From: Arthrobacter rhombi
GTDB taxonomy: Bacteria; Actinomycetota; Actinomycetes; Actinomycetales; Micrococcaceae
Length of the DNA stretch: 64,000 nucleotides
Direction of reading: 5' to 3'
Assembly (NCBI RefSeq): GCF_900163545.1
Contig: NZ_FUHW01000020.1
Coordinates: 1-64,000 of the forward strand
Shown here: positions 25,685 to 34,290 of the stretch, piece after piece
How positions within the stretch are numbered: the first letter of the stretch is position 1
Layout of the letters: every line of letters begins with the position of its first letter
Made by a program: the position numbers and the translations under genes
Notes under the pieces: generated by a model
The model's database searches: none
What the model saw: only the letters and a program-made list of their open reading frames with translations
Told to the model about the DNA's origin: nothing

Positions 25685-26605
25685 TTAGTGGTCAGAGGTC
25701 TCCGGGTTGAGCATGCTCGCGGCGGCGGCCCGGTGTTCCTCCAGTCCGGTGGCCAGTGCGTAGAGCGCATGACTCAGCGGGCTGGCCGCCAACAACGAGG
25801 CGCAGCGTTCGGCCAGCCGGGGCTCCTCCCGCCCGGTGAGCTCGGTATAGCGGGCCACGGTCCGTTCGAAGATCTCGGCGCTGGAGATCATGCAATGAAA
25901 CGCGAAATCGACCACCGGATCGCTGACCCGCGCCGTGGTCCAATCCAGCACCGAAACGATGTCTTCATGCTCATCGAGCAGCAGATGCGCCGGGTAGAGC
26001 TCCCCATGGGTGAACACGGTGGACTGCGGCCATAAACCGTCATCGGCCAACCAGGCCTCCCATCCGCCGATCAGGTCGTCGGAGACCACGAACTCGGCAC
26101 GTACCCGTTCCAGATCGGCGCGCCACCGGGCCCTGACCTGCTCGGGGTCCTCATGCGGAACGCCCGCAGCGTGGGCCTGATCCGTATCCAGGGTGTGTAG
26201 TTCGGCGAGCAGCCGGGCCAGCGAATCGGCATAGGCCTCCGATTCGGTGTCGACGTTCCACAGCGGCTCACCGGCGTCGTCCAGGGTCAGGCCAGGGAAA
26301 CCGGGCAATAACGGATAGGCGATGAGCTCCTCGGTGCTGATCCGCCAGTCGGGGACGGCGACCGACAGCCGGGGTCGCACGAACTCCAGGATCGCCCGTT
26401 CCTCGCCGAGGTTGGCGGAGACGTCCTCGCGGCGCGGGATCCGCAGCACCCACTGTTGGGATGCTTCGGAGTCCTCGTGGCCGAACGCGACCCGGTAGTC
26501 GAGCCCCGATTCGTTGAACGTGATGCCCTCTTCGGCCAGGGCCAGATCGTGGCGGGAGGCCAGGGCGCGGACATCTTCGAGGGTTTCCGGCAGGTCGGTG
26601 CTCAT
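25685..26605 (-). CDS. mph: Macrolide 2'-phosphotransferase-like kinase
   Basis: A 306-residue aminoglycoside-phosphotransferase-fold kinase, closely resembling Mph proteins: NESGLDYRVAFG (31-42), QWVLRIPRREDVSA (51-64), VAVPDWRISTEELIAYPLL (83-101), and LDWTTARVSDPVVDFAFH from 220. Mph enzymes use GTP to phosphorylate the 2'-OH of the macrolide desosamine. The catalytic loop here reads HGELYPAH (200-207): the Asp expected in HGDLY is Glu at 202, while the metal-site Asp 221 is kept. It starts 13 bases after lutC on the same strand and so is probably the fourth gene of the lactate operon. Resistance is not certain given the substitution; another small-molecule substrate is possible. Confidence 0.82.
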   Translation of the reverse strand: MSTDLPETLEDVRALASRHDLALAEEGITFNESGLDYRVAFGHEDSEASQQWVLRIPRREDVSANLGEERAILEFVRPRLSVAVPDWRISTEELIAYPLLPGFPGLTLDDAGEPLWNVDTESEAYADSLARLLAELHTLDTDQAHAAGVPHEDPEQVRARWRADLERVRAEFVVSDDLIGGWEAWLADDGLWPQSTVFTHGELYPAHLLLDEHEDIVSVLDWTTARVSDPVVDFAFHCMISSAEIFERTVARYTELTGREEPRLAERCASLLAASPLSHALYALATGLEEHRAAAASMLNPETSDH

Positions 26606-26618
26606 GGACGGTATTGTC

Positions 26619-27257
26619 TCAGAGGTCGGTGACGATGACGACGTCCAGACGCCGCGGCCCGTGGACCCCTTCCACCCGTTCGAGCTCGATATCGCTGGTG
26701 GCGCTGGGGCCGGAGATCCAGGTCAGCGGCCGGGTGATCTCGATCCGTGACATGGCCTCGGGCAGGATCTGGACGATGGACGACGCCGGGACGATGCACA
26801 CATGCTGATCGGGCACCAGGCTGATGGCCCGCCGGCCCTGGTCGCCGGAGCCGTCCAGGACGATCGTGGCCGATTCGGCGACGGACACCGTCGAGGAGGT
26901 GACCACGGAGGAGAGCGCATCGAGTTCGGGCACGGACAACCGGTGGCCGGGGGCGTCGGTGACCCGCCGGTCGTCGGCCCGCAACCCATCGACGTCGAAC
27001 CAGGACTCGGGCAACCCCGGGGGGACCACGTAGCCGGTGGCCTCCTCCAGGAGTGTCTCGAGGGTCCCCGGGAGCCCGGCGGAGGACACGACGTCGACGT
27101 GGGCTTGATAGTCCTCGAGTCGTTCGACCAGCATCGCCTCGATGGCCTGCCCCGACAGATCGGCGGACCGGCGGTAGGTACGCGGGACCTCGGGGATGGC
27201 GGGCTCATCGGCCAGGGCCGAGATGATGCGTTCCAGGATTTCTTCGCGGGCGCCCAT
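26619..27257 (-). CDS. lutC: Lactate utilization protein C (LUD domain)
   Basis: A 212-residue LUD-domain protein, third subunit of the LutABC system that oxidises L-lactate to pyruvate in the cytosol. It opens MGAREEILERIISALAD; the segment VSVAESATIVLDGSGDQGRR and the late SATSDIELERVEGVHGP with VIVTDL are diagnostic of LutC. The start ATG shares one base with the stop of lutB (TAATG), implying coupled translation. Under LldR control with its neighbours. Confidence 0.92.
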   Translation of the reverse strand: MGAREEILERIISALADEPAIPEVPRTYRRSADLSGQAIEAMLVERLEDYQAHVDVVSSAGLPGTLETLLEEATGYVVPPGLPESWFDVDGLRADDRRVTDAPGHRLSVPELDALSSVVTSSTVSVAESATIVLDGSGDQGRRAISLVPDQHVCIVPASSIVQILPEAMSRIEITRPLTWISGPSATSDIELERVEGVHGPRRLDVVIVTDL

Positions 27258-28768
27258 TATTTGCCGTCCTTGCCGGTGCCGGTGTCCCCGGCGTCGTGTT
27301 CGGAGGCCCACCAGTCCCGGAAGGACTTCTTCGGCGGTGCCGGGATATCACGGGAGGCGGTCCACCCGCCGGCCAGACGTCCGGGAAGGCGTTTGATCTT
27401 GTGATCCCGTCCGGCAGCCAACCGGCCCAAGGGCAGGGCCTTTTCCACCAGGTTCAGGTGCCGACCGGAGGAGAACGCCCACTGGGCACCCTTCATCATC
27501 AGGTCCATTTCCGAGGGCAGCCGGGGCTTTCCACGCCGGGAATCGACGTCCTCGCCGCGCAGGTGCACCAGGATTTCGGGGATGTTGATCTTCACCGGGC
27601 AGGCGTCGAAGCAGGCCCCGCACAGGCTGGAAGCGTAGGGCAGCGAATTATTTTCCTCCGCCTTGATGCCGGTCATCAGCGGGGAGAGGATCGCCCCGAT
27701 CGGCCCCGGGTAGGTTGAACCGTAGGCGTGGCCGCCGGTGCGCTCGTAGACCGGGCAGACGTTCATGCAGGCCGAACAACGGATGCAGTGCAGCGCCGAG
27801 CGTCCGTACCGGTCCGATAGGGCTGCGGTGCGCCCGTTGTCGAGCATGACCAGATGCACGTTTTGCGGCCCGTCGTCTGCGTGGACGCCGGTCCAGAAGG
27901 AGGTGTACGGATTCATCCGTTCCCCGGTGGAGGAGCGGGGGAGCAGCTGCATGAAGACTTCGAGGTCCTCGGCGCGGGGGAGCAACTTCTCGATGCCCAT
28001 CACGGTGATCAGTGTGTGTGGCAGCGTCAGGCACATCCGCCCATTGCCTTCGGATTCGACGACGCCGAGCGTTCCGGTATCGGCCACGGCGAAGTTGGCG
28101 CCGGAGATGGCGACCTTGGCCGAGAGGAACTTGCGCCGCAGATGGGCCCGGGCGGCCATCGCCAGCTGGCGCGGATCATCGGTGAGGTCCGGGTCGACGT
28201 CGGGCATTTCGCGCAGGAAGATCTCACGGACCTCCGAGCGGTTCTTATGGATGGCCGGGACCAGGATATGGCTGGGCTTATCGTGGCCGAGCTGGACGAT
28301 CAGTTCGGCCAGATCGGTTTCGAAGGCCTCGATTCCCTCGGCCGCGAGGTGGTCGTTGAGCCCGATCTCCTCGGTGGCCATCGACTTGACCTTCACGACT
28401 TCCCGGGTGTCCTGCTCGCTGACCAGGGAGGCGACGATCCGGTTGGCCTCGTCGGCGTCACGGGCCCAGTGGATGATCCCACCGCGGGCCGTGAAGTTCT
28501 CCTCGAACTGGGCCAGCAGGGCCGGCAGATCGGCCATGGCCGCTTCCTTGGCCGCCGACCCGGCAGAACGAAGATCCTCCCAGTCGGGTAGTTCCCCGAC
28601 GACCTTCAGCCGTTTATCGCGGATGGAGTGGGTGGCATGGCGCAGGTTGGTGCGCATTTGCCCGTTGGCCAGCTCGTGCTCGGCCGCATCGGGGAAGGAC
28701 TCGGTGGCATGCAGGTTCCCGATCCCGTAGGCGGGCAGCGACGGCATGCCGACGAAGACGGCGCTCAT
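27257..28768 (-). CDS. lutB: Lactate utilization iron-sulfur protein B
   Basis: A 503-residue protein with an N-terminal LUD domain (about 60-300, including VAISGANFAVADTGTLGVVE at 219-238) and a ferredoxin-like part with two [4Fe-4S] motifs: C328, C331, C334, C338 in CIRCSACMNVCP and C383, C386, C390 in CGACFDACP. It carries electrons in lactate oxidation within LutABC. ATG 28768 is chosen because it overlaps the lutA stop as ATGA; the open frame upstream of it lies antisense within lutA. Full length compared with family members. Confidence 0.93.
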   Translation of the reverse strand: MSAVFVGMPSLPAYGIGNLHATESFPDAAEHELANGQMRTNLRHATHSIRDKRLKVVGELPDWEDLRSAGSAAKEAAMADLPALLAQFEENFTARGGIIHWARDADEANRIVASLVSEQDTREVVKVKSMATEEIGLNDHLAAEGIEAFETDLAELIVQLGHDKPSHILVPAIHKNRSEVREIFLREMPDVDPDLTDDPRQLAMAARAHLRRKFLSAKVAISGANFAVADTGTLGVVESEGNGRMCLTLPHTLITVMGIEKLLPRAEDLEVFMQLLPRSSTGERMNPYTSFWTGVHADDGPQNVHLVMLDNGRTAALSDRYGRSALHCIRCSACMNVCPVYERTGGHAYGSTYPGPIGAILSPLMTGIKAEENNSLPYASSLCGACFDACPVKINIPEILVHLRGEDVDSRRGKPRLPSEMDLMMKGAQWAFSSGRHLNLVEKALPLGRLAAGRDHKIKRLPGRLAGGWTASRDIPAPPKKSFRDWWASEHDAGDTGTGKDGK

Positions 28769-29565
28769 CGGGCCACCTGCGCCTTCGTGTGGTGCCCGGT
28801 TCCGGCGTCGTAGGGGTGCTCCCGGGTACTGGCGAGGATTTCGGCGAAGTGCAGGGTGCCGGCGGCGGCGCCGGAGCGGGAGAGCCCGCCACCGATATGC
28901 AGCAGGCAGGAGGCGTCGCCCCCGGTACAGAGCGAGGCGCCGGTGGACATGATGTTGCCCGCCTTGTCGTCGAGCATGGCCGAGGAGACCTCGGCGTTCT
29001 TCATCGAGAAGGTCCCGCCGAAACCGCAGCACTGGTCGGCCTCGGGCAGATCGGCCACCGTGATGCCCTCGACGGTGCGCAGGAGGGACAGCTGGCGGTC
29101 CTCAAGACGCAGCAGCCGCATCCCGTGGCAGGAGGGGTGGTAGGTCACCGAGGTGGGAAACCAGCTGCCGAGTTCTGCCGCGGCATCGGTGATGCCCAGG
29201 ACGTCGGTGAGCAGCTGGGAGAGCTCATAGGTGCGCGCCCCCACCGACTCGGCCCGGCTCTTGAGCCCGGCATCGCCGGCACGCTCGGCGATCATCGGGT
29301 GCTGGTGCTTCACCGAGGCGACGCAGGAGGCCGAAGGGGCCACGGCAACGTCGTAGTCGGCTCTGTCGAAGGCCTCGACGTGGTTGGCGATCACCGGCAC
29401 CGCTTCGGCGAAGTAGCCGGAGTTGATATGCATTTGGCCGCAGCAGGCCTGGCCTTTCGGGAACACGACCTCGTGCCCGAGGCGTTCCAGGATCGAGACG
29501 GTGGCCCGTGCGGTGCTCGGGTACATGCCATCGACGATGCAGGTGGCAAAGAGGGCGATTTTCAT
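28765..29565 (-). CDS. lutA: Lactate utilization protein A (CCG domains)
   Basis: A 266-residue protein with two cysteine-rich CCG domains: a first ending QACCGQMH (40-46) and a second, HPSCHGMRLLRLED followed by QCCGFGGTFSMK near 180. This is the LutA/GlcF-type fold that binds an Fe-S cluster or passes electrons from 2-hydroxy-acid oxidation. It is the first gene of the lutABC-mph unit, with its promoter and an LldR-type operator about 45-60 bases upstream. Confidence 0.93.
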   Translation of the reverse strand: MKIALFATCIVDGMYPSTARATVSILERLGHEVVFPKGQACCGQMHINSGYFAEAVPVIANHVEAFDRADYDVAVAPSASCVASVKHQHPMIAERAGDAGLKSRAESVGARTYELSQLLTDVLGITDAAAELGSWFPTSVTYHPSCHGMRLLRLEDRQLSLLRTVEGITVADLPEADQCCGFGGTFSMKNAEVSSAMLDDKAGNIMSTGASLCTGGDASCLLHIGGGLSRSGAAAGTLHFAEILASTREHPYDAGTGHHTKAQVAR

Positions 29566-29607
29566 TCAGGGCCTTCCGGTGGCGTCGTCGGGCGAGCCAT
29601 GGGCTAT

Positions 29608-29620
29608 GTGGTCAGACCAC
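29608..29620. promoter_or_regulatory. LldR-type operator over the lut promoter
   Basis: GTGGTCAGACCAC is a perfect dyad containing TGGTCAGACCA, which fits the TNGTNNNACNA pattern described for actinobacterial LldR. On the minus strand a -10 TATAGT (29624-29619) overlaps it, with TGGACG at 29647-29642 as -35, spacer 17. A bound repressor would block lutABC transcription. Confidence 0.8.
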
Positions 29621-29664
29621 TATAGGGGTGTGGCGGCCCATCGTCCAGCGTCCCACACCGTCGG

Positions 29665-29675
29665 TGGTCAGACCA
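29665..29675. promoter_or_regulatory. Second LldR-type operator
   Basis: A second exact TGGTCAGACCA, centred 56 bp from the first and 16 bases before the lldR start codon. It probably serves autoregulation or looping with the first site. Confidence 0.78.
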
Positions 29676-29690
29676 TGGAAGAATGACCGG

Positions 29691-30434
29691 GTGACCACCG
29701 AAAACCCTGCCGGGGTGCCGACGCCGAAGGCCTACCAGACAGTCCTGGACGCCATCGAGGACCAACTGCGCCATGGGCAGCTGAAGGTGGGGGACCAGCT
29801 GCCCGGCGAACGGTTGCTGGCCGAAACACACGGTATCTCCCGCGCCTCGGTCCGCGACGCCATCCGGATCCTCGACGTCATGGGCGTGGTGCGCACCTCG
29901 ACCGGCTCCGGTCCAGGGGCCGGGGCCGTGGTGATCTCCGAACCGGCCACCGGGATCGCCACCGCCTTGCGCATGCACGTCGCATCGGCCCGGCTCAGTG
30001 TCGAGGAGATCGTCCAAACCCGCATCCTGTTGGAAACCTGGGCCGCGAACACGGCGAACCTGGATTCCGACCCCGAACGCTCCGAGCGCCTGCTGGGTGC
30101 GGCCCGGGGCCTGCTGGAGGCCATGGACGATCCGCAGCTGGACCGTGCCGGGTTCCATGCGATGGACGCCCGCTTCCACGTGCTGCTCTCCGGGCTGGCC
30201 GGTAATGCGGTGATCGAAGCCATGATGGAGTCCTTGCGGCTGTCCATTGGGGATTATGTGCGCGAATCGGTGCGTAGCGACGCCGCCTGGGAACCCATCG
30301 CCGAGGTCCTGCGGGCCCAGCACCATGCGATCATGGCGGCGGTATCCACCGGACAAGGGGCCGAAGCGGCCCGTTTGCTGCGCGAACATATCGAATGGTT
30401 CCACCAGGAATCAACCGACCTGCGCGGGGCGTGA
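29691..30434 (+). CDS. lldR: FadR/GntR-family lactate-responsive regulator
   Basis: A 247-residue GntR-family repressor of the FadR subfamily. The winged HTH covers about 10-80 (LKVGDQLPGERLLAETHGIS with RASVRDAIRILDVMGVV), and a helical FCD effector domain follows from about 95 (EEIVQTRILLETWAAN; FHAMDARFHVLLSGLAGN; AQHHAIMAAV), with the Asp/His residues that bind metal and 2-hydroxy acid. Two operators of the expected sequence flank its start and the lut promoter. Start GTG 29691; upstream frame is divergent promoter and lutA antisense. The assignment to lactate rests on the adjacent lutABC. Confidence 0.88.
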   Translation: MTTENPAGVPTPKAYQTVLDAIEDQLRHGQLKVGDQLPGERLLAETHGISRASVRDAIRILDVMGVVRTSTGSGPGAGAVVISEPATGIATALRMHVASARLSVEEIVQTRILLETWAANTANLDSDPERSERLLGAARGLLEAMDDPQLDRAGFHAMDARFHVLLSGLAGNAVIEAMMESLRLSIGDYVRESVRSDAAWEPIAEVLRAQHHAIMAAVSTGQGAEAARLLREHIEWFHQESTDLRGA

Positions 30435-30474
30435 GCGTGCCGCGTGGGAAGCCTCCTGGACGGTTGGTGGCGGT

Positions 30475-31125
30475 TCACTCCCTGCGCCCGGTCTCGTAGG
30501 CCCAGATGGCCAATTCGACTCGATTCCGGGCCTGAAGTTTGGCCATGAGGCCGCCGAGATGGAATTTCACGGTGCTCAGGCTGATATGCAGGTCCTGACC
30601 GATTTCCGCGTTGGTCCGTCCGCCCGCGACACCCAGGAGCACTGCTTCCTCACGGGTGGTGAGGGGATCGAGGGGCTCGGGAGGGCGGGCCGGGACGCGA
30701 CGGGTGAAGTGGGCCAGGAGCCGGGCCGTCACCCCGGGATCGATGAGTGCCTCGCCCCGGACGGCGGCGCGGACCGCTTGGACGAGCTGTTCGGGTGAGG
30801 CGCCCTTGAGGAGGAACCCCCGCGCGCCAGCCTTCAGCGCCCCGTAGACATGTTCATCGGTGTCGAAGGTGGTGATCACGACGACGGCGAGCGGCCTCTT
30901 CACGCCGGGCCCGGCCAACAGGCGGGTTGCCTCGATGCCATCAAGGTTCGGCATCCGGATATCCAGCAGACAGACGTCGGGGCGTAACCGCAGAGCCATA
31001 TCCACGGCCTCCCGCCCATCGGCAGCCTGGCCGATGACGTTCAGGCCGGGCTGGTTGTCCAGAATCGTGCTCAGCCCGGCCCGGATGATGCTTTGATCAT
31101 CGGCAATGAGCACCCGCAGTGTCAT
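30475..31125 (-). CDS. NarL/LuxR-family response regulator
   Basis: A 216-residue response regulator. Receiver domain: acidic pair DD (9-10), phosphoacceptor Asp about 55 in CLLDIRMP, switch TTFDTDEHV and Lys in RGFLLKGAS. A LuxR-type HTH follows (LTTREEAVLLGVAGGRTNAE, then IGQDLHISLSTVKFHLGGLMAKL). Its ATG overlaps the stop of the histidine kinase gene by four bases, so the two form a cognate pair. Targets unknown; the divergent DUF6326 gene is one candidate. Confidence 0.92.
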   Translation of the reverse strand: MTLRVLIADDQSIIRAGLSTILDNQPGLNVIGQAADGREAVDMALRLRPDVCLLDIRMPNLDGIEATRLLAGPGVKRPLAVVVITTFDTDEHVYGALKAGARGFLLKGASPEQLVQAVRAAVRGEALIDPGVTARLLAHFTRRVPARPPEPLDPLTTREEAVLLGVAGGRTNAEIGQDLHISLSTVKFHLGGLMAKLQARNRVELAIWAYETGRRE

Positions 31126-32276
31126 GATGCGGCTCCCGGGCGGGGGAGAACTGCCGTGACCAGCCAGCCGTGTTCGGCCCCGGGCCCGGCATGGAAGGTC
31201 CCCCCGAGCAGCTGGACCCTCTCGGCCATGCCGATCACCCCATAGCCGGGGACACCACCGGTGGTGGCTGCTCCGTCGTCCACGACCCCGAGCCTCACCT
31301 CGGCGCTACAGGCCACGACGGTGACGTCGATCAGGGTGGCTCGTCGTGCATGCCTTTTCGCATTCGTGACCGCTTCCTGGGCCACGCGATAGAGGCCAGC
31401 CTGCACCCCCGCAGGCAGGTCCGTCAGATCGCCCCGCAATTGAACCTCGACCCGGGGAAGCCCGGGTCCACGGCAGGCCAGGTTCTGCAGATCGGCCAGC
31501 TGGCCCCCCGAGGCAGCCGGTGACCGGTCGCCGGTACCGCGCAGGCTGCCGACCATGGCCCGCATTTCCTGCAAGGTGGTGGCGGCTTCGCGCTCGATGA
31601 TCTCCAGGGCCTCAAGGGCGCCGCTCGCCGATGCCGAACGAGCCAGGACCAGACCCGCTTGGGCTTGGATGGCCATCGCGGAGACGTGATGGGCGACCGT
31701 GTCGTGGAGATCCCTGGCCAGTTGCTCCCGCTCCTGGAGCCTGGTTTGTTCGATCAGTTGACCCCGCACCAGGACCCGATAGCGTCTGGCAGCCCCCACG
31801 GCGGCCGCCGACACCAGGACTGCTGCCCCACCGATCGCGTCCGCCGGCCCACTGAAGTCCGTCAGGATGCTGAGCAGAAGTTCGATCATGATCACCCCGG
31901 CGCCGAGGAGGACCTCCCGTCCGGCGGCCCACCGGAAGAGCGCATAGACCACAACGAGCACGGCGACCCCGCTCGAGAGAGCCACCGGGTCCGCACCGGA
32001 AACGACGGTGCCCAGATCCACGAGAACGAACATCCCGAATGCCAGAACGACGGCGGCCAGGCAGTGCGCTCGCCGGATCAGCACCGCCACGGTCACGGCC
32101 AGCCCCATCAGCATGATGAGCCACACGGGACCGGGCCCAACGATCGCCTCGAGGCCCGCCGCAACGGCCACGGCCGCGGCGAGGACGCCGTCATACCAGC
32201 GGATACCAGCCGACGCACCCCGAGCGGGCGGCTCGACCCACAGCGACCTGGCGACACTCCACATGTTCATCAGCAT
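31122..32276 (-). CDS. NarL-type sensor histidine kinase
   Basis: A 384-residue sensor with an N-terminal membrane domain of about five or six segments with short loops (roughly 20-165), suggesting sensing within or near the membrane. The HisKA_3 phosphoacceptor is in EQLARDLHDTVAHHVSAMAI, followed by LQEMRAMVGSLRG, and a HATPase domain with VQAGLYRVAQEAVTNAKRHA and GVVDDGAATTGGVPGYGVIG. Several ATG codons (32276, 32270, 32264) are possible; the longest plausible is given, since no clear ribosome site decides. Paired with the response regulator downstream. Confidence 0.88.
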   Translation of the reverse strand: MLMNMWSVARSLWVEPPARGASAGIRWYDGVLAAAVAVAAGLEAIVGPGPVWLIMLMGLAVTVAVLIRRAHCLAAVVLAFGMFVLVDLGTVVSGADPVALSSGVAVLVVVYALFRWAAGREVLLGAGVIMIELLLSILTDFSGPADAIGGAAVLVSAAAVGAARRYRVLVRGQLIEQTRLQEREQLARDLHDTVAHHVSAMAIQAQAGLVLARSASASGALEALEIIEREAATTLQEMRAMVGSLRGTGDRSPAASGGQLADLQNLACRGPGLPRVEVQLRGDLTDLPAGVQAGLYRVAQEAVTNAKRHARRATLIDVTVVACSAEVRLGVVDDGAATTGGVPGYGVIGMAERVQLLGGTFHAGPGAEHGWLVTAVLPRPGAAS

Positions 32277-32434
32277 AGAAGAGCGGTGCCGGCAACGGAA
32301 CGGCCGAAAGACCAGCCGGTACCCGGCCGAAGGGCCAGGTCGATTCAGGCCTGCGGGCCGGTGTGCTGCCGGGGATGCCCGGCCCACACTGGAGCCAAGA
32401 ACCACTCCCCACCCTCGATGAAAGTGAAACCGTG

Positions 32435-32908
32435 ATGCGTAGGAACCAAACGACAGGTCGGCAGGACTCCCGGATCGACGACAGGATCGTGCTCAGCGGA
32501 CTGTGGACCAGCGTGCTCTTCATCTTCGCCTATGTCGACATCTTCGGATTCTGGCGGGCCGATATCCTCCGGGGCGCGCTCGACGGACGGGTCTCCGGTA
32601 CCGCGGTGGCCATCAATCAGACCTTCCTGGCGTTGACGACTGTCTACATCCTGGTCCCCAGCCTCATGATTGTCGTCTCGCTCCTGGCTCGGGCCAGGGT
32701 GAACCGGGCCGCCAACATCGTCATCAGTTTGCTCTATATCGTCTCCATCGTGGTGACGGCCCTGGGCGAGAGATGGACGTACTACCTGGTGGGCAGCGCC
32801 GTCGAGCTGCTTCTTCTGCTGATGATCGGGCGTACCGCGTGGATCTGGCGGCAACGTTCCCACCCGGCGCTTCCGCTGGCCAGTTCCAGTGAAACCCCAG
32901 CGACCTGA
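32435..32908 (+). CDS. DUF6326-like four-helix membrane protein
   Basis: A 157-residue membrane protein with four hydrophobic segments: LSGLWTSVLFIFAYVDIFGF, TTVYILVPSLMIVVSLLARA, VISLLYIVSIVVTAL and a last YLVGSAVELLLLLMIGRTAW. The layout, with a polar region GALDGRVSGTAVAINQ between segments 1 and 2, fits the DUF6326 family as I recall it. Function unknown. Divergent from the two-component system, with 158 bases between, so a possible target. GTG 32432 or ATG 32435 may be the start. Confidence 0.7.
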   Translation: MRRNQTTGRQDSRIDDRIVLSGLWTSVLFIFAYVDIFGFWRADILRGALDGRVSGTAVAINQTFLALTTVYILVPSLMIVVSLLARARVNRAANIVISLLYIVSIVVTALGERWTYYLVGSAVELLLLLMIGRTAWIWRQRSHPALPLASSSETPAT

Positions 32909-33027
32909 GGCATCGAGGAGCTGCCCCGGCCGTGGCCTGGGTGCGCCGTCAATGAATCCGGGCCGGGTCTACGCTGGGGTGTGCCGGGGCGCTTTACAGC
33001 TCCGGCACCACATCTCGAGAGGACCCC

Positions 33028-34290
33028 ATGGCACCCGCATCCTCAGCGGATCTCACGGCCGGCCTGTTGGCCGACGCCCGCGCACTTCACCCCGAGATCA
33101 CCGACCTGCGGCACCGGCTGCACCGCGAGCCCGAAGTCGGGCTCGATCTTCCACGTACCCAACAGAAGGTCCTGGACTGGCTCGACGGGCTGGGCTTCGA
33201 GGTCTTGACGGGGACCCGCACCACCTCGGTGACCGCTGTGCTCCGGGGCGGCGGGCAGCAACCGACCAACGACACCGAAGGCGCCGGGCAGAGGCCCGCC
33301 GTACTCTTGCGCGGGGATATGGACGCCCTGCCCATCCACGAGGAGACCGGGCTGGACTACGCTTCGCAGATCGACGGGGCCATGCACGCCTGCGGTCATG
33401 ACCTGCATACCTCCATGCTCGCCGGGGCCGCTTCCTTGCTGGCGGCCCGCCGCGATGAGCTTCCCGGGGACGTGGTGCTGATGTTCCAACCGGGGGAGGA
33501 GGGGTGCGACGGCGCATCGGTCATGATCGAGGAGGGGGTTCTGGAGGCTGCTGGTCGCCGAGTCGACGCCGCCTACGGACTCCATGTGACCAGCGCGTTG
33601 GCGCCGGGCGGAGTGCTGCTGACCCGTGAAGGGCCGATCATGAGCGCCGCAGACGGCCTCGTCGTGTCGGTACGCGGTGCCGGAGGGCACGGATCGGCCC
33701 CGCATCTGGCCCGGGACCCGATCACCGCTGCGGCAGAAATGATCACCGCGCTACAGGCCATGGTCACCCGCCAATTCGATATTTTCGATCCGGTGGTTCT
33801 CACCGTCGGCGTGGTTCGTGCCGGCACGGCCCGCAATGTCATCCCCGATCAGGCCTTTTTCGAGGCCACCATCCGATCGTATTCGGCGGAGGCCAATGAT
33901 CGCCTGCGGACCGCGATTCCGCGGTTGCTGCAGGGGATCGCCGAGGCCCATGGTGTGGCAGTGGAGGTGGATTACCTCCCGGAATACCCGGTCACCGTGA
34001 ACGACCCCGCCGAGACTGCTGCCGCGACGCAGGTCATCCGGGAGCTTTTCGGGCCGGAACGCCATGTGGAGATGCCCCACCCGTTGGGTGGTTCGGAGGA
34101 TTTCTCCCGGGTCCTGGATCTGGTGCCCGGTTCCTTCGCGTTCCTGTCCGCCGTGCCCGAGGGCGTCGACCCGGCCACTGCCCCCTATAACCACTCCGCG
34201 CAGGCCGTTTTTGCCGACGACGTGCTCCCCGATGGAGCGGCGCTGTATGCGGCCCTGGCGATCAGACGGCTGGCCCGCGGCAAGGGCTGA
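33028..34290 (+). CDS. M20 amidohydrolase (hippurate hydrolase-like)
   Basis: A 420-residue metallopeptidase of the M20D group (hippurate hydrolase, IAA-amino-acid hydrolase, aminoacylase). Motifs: HRLHREPEVGLDLPRTQ (about 30-46), LLRGDMDALPIHEETG, MHACGHDLHTSMLAGAA with the metal Cys/His, FQPGEEGCDGA with the catalytic Glu, GAGGHGSAPHLARDP in the dimerisation domain and MPHPLGGSEDFSRVL near the end. It is cytosolic and cleaves N-acyl or N-aroyl amino acids; the exact substrate is not predictable. Its stop directly abuts that of the convergent hypothetical gene. Confidence 0.9.
   Translation: MAPASSADLTAGLLADARALHPEITDLRHRLHREPEVGLDLPRTQQKVLDWLDGLGFEVLTGTRTTSVTAVLRGGGQQPTNDTEGAGQRPAVLLRGDMDALPIHEETGLDYASQIDGAMHACGHDLHTSMLAGAASLLAARRDELPGDVVLMFQPGEEGCDGASVMIEEGVLEAAGRRVDAAYGLHVTSALAPGGVLLTREGPIMSAADGLVVSVRGAGGHGSAPHLARDPITAAAEMITALQAMVTRQFDIFDPVVLTVGVVRAGTARNVIPDQAFFEATIRSYSAEANDRLRTAIPRLLQGIAEAHGVAVEVDYLPEYPVTVNDPAETAAATQVIRELFGPERHVEMPHPLGGSEDFSRVLDLVPGSFAFLSAVPEGVDPATAPYNHSAQAVFADDVLPDGAALYAALAIRRLARGKG

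Noticed and set aside
28769..29032. Extended N-terminus of LutB
   Set aside because: It is antisense-frame overlap within lutA; the ATGA junction defines the start and the shorter protein matches family length.
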